Shown here piece after piece: positions 61,020 to 64,000 of a DNA stretch of 64,000 bases (position 1 is its first letter; the number at the start of each line of letters is the position of its first letter). The notes under the pieces are model-generated. The model saw nothing but the letters and a program-made list of their open reading frames with translations. It was not told the DNA's origin and ran no database searches. The position numbers and the translations under genes are program-made. The stretch comes from Alistipes sp. (GTDB taxonomy: Bacteria > Bacteroidota > Bacteroidia > Bacteroidales > Rikenellaceae), in assembly GCA_017938765.1 (NCBI GenBank), contig JAGBAX010000016.1, forward strand, positions 1 through 64,000, read 5' to 3'.

Positions 61020-61961
61020 CTACTCCTGTGATACTACAAATGAATCAATGTATAGGAACACGCGGCGGTTAGTGTCGGTCTCAAGCCATATTACAGGGTT
61101 GATAAGTCCGTCAATTCTGCGGTATTTATCTACGGCAGTCATCTTTATACCGCGCATGTCAAAAATCTTGTTCTGGCACTGCATCTCAACATACTCGCGC
61201 TCAACAATATCTACCTTCAGACGCAAGTACTGCCAGTTAATCTTGCAGTCGGTTTCGTTGTAGATAAGATTCTGCGTGCCCCCTGGAACATCCTTATAAC
61301 CAGCGTGGTAACCGTCTGGACGGCGCTCGCCAAACCACCAGCAGTCAACGCCCCACTTGCACCAGTCGCCATCAAGACCAAAGGCCCACTCTTTGTCTGT
61401 TCCTGGAGTTGCTTGTATATACTGCCACTTGCGCATAGGCTTGCCATCTACGGTGTTGAGATAACGCACACCCCAGAAGAAGCGGTTGTTGTCATCCTGC
61501 GTGTCTGAGCCGATACCAAAGGCGCGGATAGAGTTCTCGTGCAATCCTGGTTGTTCACCATCTCCATCTACCTCATTCTGCTCGCCAGTGTATGCAAACC
61601 AGCACTCATACTGCAAGTATCTTGCATTTGGGTCCATATTTGACAGTCGCTTGATTGCGTGACCCATAGAGCCTGGCGCGGGTGGCATTGAGTATGGGTT
61701 TGCAACGGGACGAGTGGAGAGTTTAAGTGAGTAAGTGCCTGACATTGAGCCGTGTGTGCCGGGAAAGCGGAATGTTGCCGAGCTGAGCATCACTGGCGGC
61801 CACTGGTCCTTATTGACCTTTGTTGGCGGAACATCAAAGTCGGGATGCTCCGTAAAATTTGGAAGCAAAACCATCCAGCCGTTAAAGCCTCGGTCAAAAA
61901 TGTCGTAGCAAAGCACCCTCTTTAGTGGGTTAAACTTGCTGTAGAGCATAATCTTATCCAT
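61020..61961 (-). CDS. Hypothetical jelly-roll-like protein (possibly DUF6772)
   Basis: A 313-residue protein with many aromatic residues, no signal peptide and a likely jelly-roll fold (FDRGFNGWMVLLPNF; RYLQYECWFAY; FFWGVRYLNTVDG; VDCWWFGERRPDG). Family DUF6772 is suspected from memory, not proven. It overlaps the FAD oxidoreductase gene by 8 nt (ATG at 61961, its neighbour's stop at 61954), so both belong to one pathway, probably sugar or carboxylate metabolism. Confidence 0.6.
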   Translation of the reverse strand: MDKIMLYSKFNPLKRVLCYDIFDRGFNGWMVLLPNFTEHPDFDVPPTKVNKDQWPPVMLSSATFRFPGTHGSMSGTYSLKLSTRPVANPYSMPPAPGSMGHAIKRLSNMDPNARYLQYECWFAYTGEQNEVDGDGEQPGLHENSIRAFGIGSDTQDDNNRFFWGVRYLNTVDGKPMRKWQYIQATPGTDKEWAFGLDGDWCKWGVDCWWFGERRPDGYHAGYKDVPGGTQNLIYNETDCKINWQYLRLKVDIVEREYVEMQCQNKIFDMRGIKMTAVDKYRRIDGLINPVIWLETDTNRRVFLYIDSFVVSQE

Positions 61962-63258
61962 ACAACTCTATACCTTTATTTGTTAAACGATTTTGTAACT
62001 CTTTTACATCCAGATTTCGCGGAGTAGTGCCATTCTGAGAGCACATTGCTGCCGCAACACCCACAGCCTCGCCCATAGCCATACAGATGCTCATCACGCG
62101 GTAGGATGCGTGGGCGCGGTGTGTGCCTGATATGCAGCGACCTGCGGTGTACAGGCCCTCAACACCCTTTGGGGTAAAGCAGCGGTAAGGCAAATCATAA
62201 GGGTCGCAGTACTGAATATGCTCCTCTGCCTGACCAGAGCCCTCAGGGTTGTGAATATCTACGATAAACTCTGCGCGGTGGACAATAACATCGTCAAAGC
62301 GACAACCTGCGGCCATCTCCTCGGCAGTGATAATGTAGTCGCCAATTACTCGGCGAGTCTCGCGAACACCCGTTGTCGTGCCGCTTGAAATTATACGGCA
62401 ATTTTCATAACCCGGAATATGCTTGTGGAAGAAGTCCATTAGGGTAAGTATCTGCTCGCGAAGCTCAAGGTCAGCCTTGAAAATATGGTCTACGCGGGTC
62501 ATATCAACGCCGTTTACCTGCGTTGTATTTACCTGACGCTCACCGCTATGCGTTGTTGGATGCAATCGCACGGCAGCTATGCGCTCTGGAATCTCTCCCT
62601 CAAGGCTCAGACGCTTGCAGTAGTCCAAAAATCGCTCATCGCCAAGCCTTACATCGTCTACATCGCCAATACAGATAACGCCCTTGCTCTCATCTACGCC
62701 ATCAATGGTAAACTCAAGTGTTACGGGTTGCATAAGTCCATCCTCGCGACCCTTTTCTGTTGCAGCACCTGCAAGGTAGCTTACTATTCCATCGCCCGTA
62801 GCGTCAATAGTTACCTTGCCAAGCAGTGCAAACTGACCCTCGCCAGATGTGGCGATAATGCCCTTCAGTGTATCCCCCTCCTTGATAACATCTGTTACGG
62901 TAGTTTGTAGGTAGACATCTATATTTGGATGGTTTACAAACTGCATAAGGCGAATTTTAGCCATCTCAAAGTCGTGTGCGCGACCCGTTACGCCAATCAT
63001 ATCGTTCTCTGGCACGCCAAGAAGCTCTACCAGCTCATCGCGCATAGTCCCCTTGCCAACCATACCAAGTATTGGCCCGACATAACCTGTTGTGAGGTTT
63101 CCTCCAACAACGCCATAGCGCTCTACAAGGGCTACTTTTGCACACTCGCGGGCTGCCGCCACAGCAGCGCAAATTCCTGCAGGGCCAGAGCCTGCAACAA
63201 CAACATCGTAGTAGCCTCGTACCTGAAGTTGTTTAGTGTAGTTAATTGTGTTTTGCAT
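61954..63258 (-). CDS. FAD-dependent oxidoreductase
   Basis: A 434-residue flavoprotein of the FAD_oxidored type. The dinucleotide-binding VVVAGSGPAGICAAVAAAR (19-37) is followed by GGNLTTGYVGP. IDATGDGIVSYLAG (about 152-165) and the C-terminal GLYTAGRCISGTHRAHASYRVM, which faces the flavin, are also present. Members oxidise small hydroxy or sugar substrates. It overlaps both neighbours (17 nt and 8 nt), and the operon includes a sodium:solute symporter, so it likely acts on an imported metabolite. Confidence 0.9.
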   Translation of the reverse strand: MQNTINYTKQLQVRGYYDVVVAGSGPAGICAAVAAARECAKVALVERYGVVGGNLTTGYVGPILGMVGKGTMRDELVELLGVPENDMIGVTGRAHDFEMAKIRLMQFVNHPNIDVYLQTTVTDVIKEGDTLKGIIATSGEGQFALLGKVTIDATGDGIVSYLAGAATEKGREDGLMQPVTLEFTIDGVDESKGVICIGDVDDVRLGDERFLDYCKRLSLEGEIPERIAAVRLHPTTHSGERQVNTTQVNGVDMTRVDHIFKADLELREQILTLMDFFHKHIPGYENCRIISSGTTTGVRETRRVIGDYIITAEEMAAGCRFDDVIVHRAEFIVDIHNPEGSGQAEEHIQYCDPYDLPYRCFTPKGVEGLYTAGRCISGTHRAHASYRVMSICMAMGEAVGVAAAMCSQNGTTPRNLDVKELQNRLTNKGIELYG

Positions 63259-64000
63259 CTATGTATCTATAAATAGCATATACTGCGGCAATGCCTACCA
63301 TTACGGCAATACCACCAACCATAATTCTCTCTACGGCAGCATCATAACTCTCTGTAAACAGCTGCTGAACAAGCAGTGCAGCAATGGCAAGTAGTGTGAC
63401 AACAAAGCAAGTCACTGCCATATGTGAGTAACGCTTCGTCGCGCGTTTCATCTCTGCGCTCGGCTCGGTATCTGCCTGAGGGTCAAGTATCGCCTGCACA
63501 CGGGCATATCCAGGGTCTATTGTCCCCTTGTGCTTTGCCCACAACTCCATTATTGCCAGTAGAATTACTGGTACAACAGTGCCGATAACGGACTCAAGCA
63601 CATTTGGATTTATCCACTCAAAGTTTGCACGGACAGCATCGCTAAACTTAAATGCAAGGCCGAAAATTCCGCAGGCGTATGTGATAATCATTGCTGTAAG
63701 CAAGTGCTTCTGTGTCAGTCGCTTAGAGAATACTCCCCACACAGATGGGATATATAGTGGGCCGATAATCATCGTAAGAATTGTCACAACAACCTTCTCC
63801 GCGCCACCCGCATATGGGATAAGCAGTGCCAGAGCGATAATTGCCGCACCAAAGGCGAAGGTAAAGATTCTGCCTATGCGAATAAGCCCCTTCTCACCAA
63901 CCTCAGGGTGCTTCTGACCGTAGATGTCGTATGTAAAGACATTTGCAAAGACATTGAGTGTGCCCGACACGGTAGAGAGTGTTGCCGAAACCATTGCTGC
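63242..64000 (-). CDS. Sodium:solute symporter, C-terminal part (cut by the window)
   Basis: The C-terminal roughly 250 residues of a sodium:solute symporter (SSS family); the N-terminal part lies beyond 64000. About six membrane helices are visible. Family stretches: MVSATLSTVSGTLNVFANVFTYDIYG and GPLYIPSVWGVFSKRLTQ. The listed ATG at 63994 is internal, not a real start. It overlaps the FAD gene by 17 nt and heads the operon seen here, supplying its substrate. Confidence 0.85.
   Translation of the reverse strand, partial: AAMVSATLSTVSGTLNVFANVFTYDIYGQKHPEVGEKGLIRIGRIFTFAFGAAIIALALLIPYAGGAEKVVVTILTMIIGPLYIPSVWGVFSKRLTQKHLLTAMIITYACGIFGLAFKFSDAVRANFEWINPNVLESVIGTVVPVILLAIMELWAKHKGTIDPGYARVQAILDPQADTEPSAEMKRATKRYSHMAVTCFVVTLLAIAALLVQQLFTESYDAAVERIMVGGIAVMVGIAAVYAIYRYIDAKHN

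Overview
The window reads as a chromosomal segment of a Bacteroidales bacterium, most likely a Rikenellaceae/Alistipes-like gut anaerobe with moderate GC (family placement is inference). The main evidence is the pyrG-yidC arrangement, Bacteroidetes-restricted families (DUF6029, Omp28-type lipoproteins, DUF4988-type lipoprotein, SDR-type threonine dehydrogenase), many Bacteroidetes promoters of the form TTG/TTTG-N18..20-TAnnTTTG, almost no Shine-Dalgarno signals, and a type A RNase P RNA.

Layout. 246-6282 (minus): a DEDD exonuclease, yidC, pyrG and a DUF349 protein. 6426-10054 (plus): TPM protein, LemA, an orphan OmpR-type response regulator and an NhaD antiporter. 10087-12714 (minus): a PqiA-like membrane protein, three tandem paralogous lipoproteins and a glycosyltransferase. 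12779-15005: a LysM glucosaminidase, threonine dehydrogenase and tRNA-Thr(GGT). 15459-21112: a metallophosphoesterase, a PadR/DUF2812 pair, a 984-residue double-receiver/PPDK_N protein and RidA. 21265-28982 (minus): a cysteine-rich C_GCAxxG_C_C protein, a PEGA/Sel1 protein, and a tightly overlapping operon luxE-like/licD-like/GT2/uvrC/nth.

29065-36577 is the most system-like block. A kinase with an SH3b tail, a pseudokinase, a PP2C phosphatase and two TerY-type vWA proteins form an expanded TerY-phosphorylation triad. Divergent from it, through back-to-back promoters, lies a LIM-like plus HExxH DA1-type peptidase. dut and a PatB-type lyase follow, then a PepSY-like membrane protein and a lipoprotein on the other strand, a tRNA with anticodon CAT, and a serine-type sulfatase. 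41340-51783 is an envelope operon: a TlpA thioredoxin, a DUF6029 porin-like protein, a triple-thioredoxin Omp28-like lipoprotein and two large surface lipoproteins. rnpB, a DUF819 transporter, ftsY, rimO, a GNAT protein, gcvT and a redoxin lipoprotein come next. The window ends in a minus-strand operon: a truncated sodium:solute symporter, an FAD oxidoreductase, two unknown proteins and ruvC.

The least explained material is intergenic. (i) Two copies of a ~240-nt element (1-245 and 52461-52699) keep conserved linkers but have different hairpin sequences at the same positions, and both abut the stop codon of a convergent gene. (ii) At both tRNA-Thr and rnpB, the 3' end of the RNA gene is present as an inverted partial copy and one or more extra direct copies, in the same order and on either side of the same small C-rich repeat. 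(iii) Two hairpins with complementary loops precede the 1003-residue lipoprotein. (iv) Several promoters place the predicted transcription start within a few bases of the start codon.
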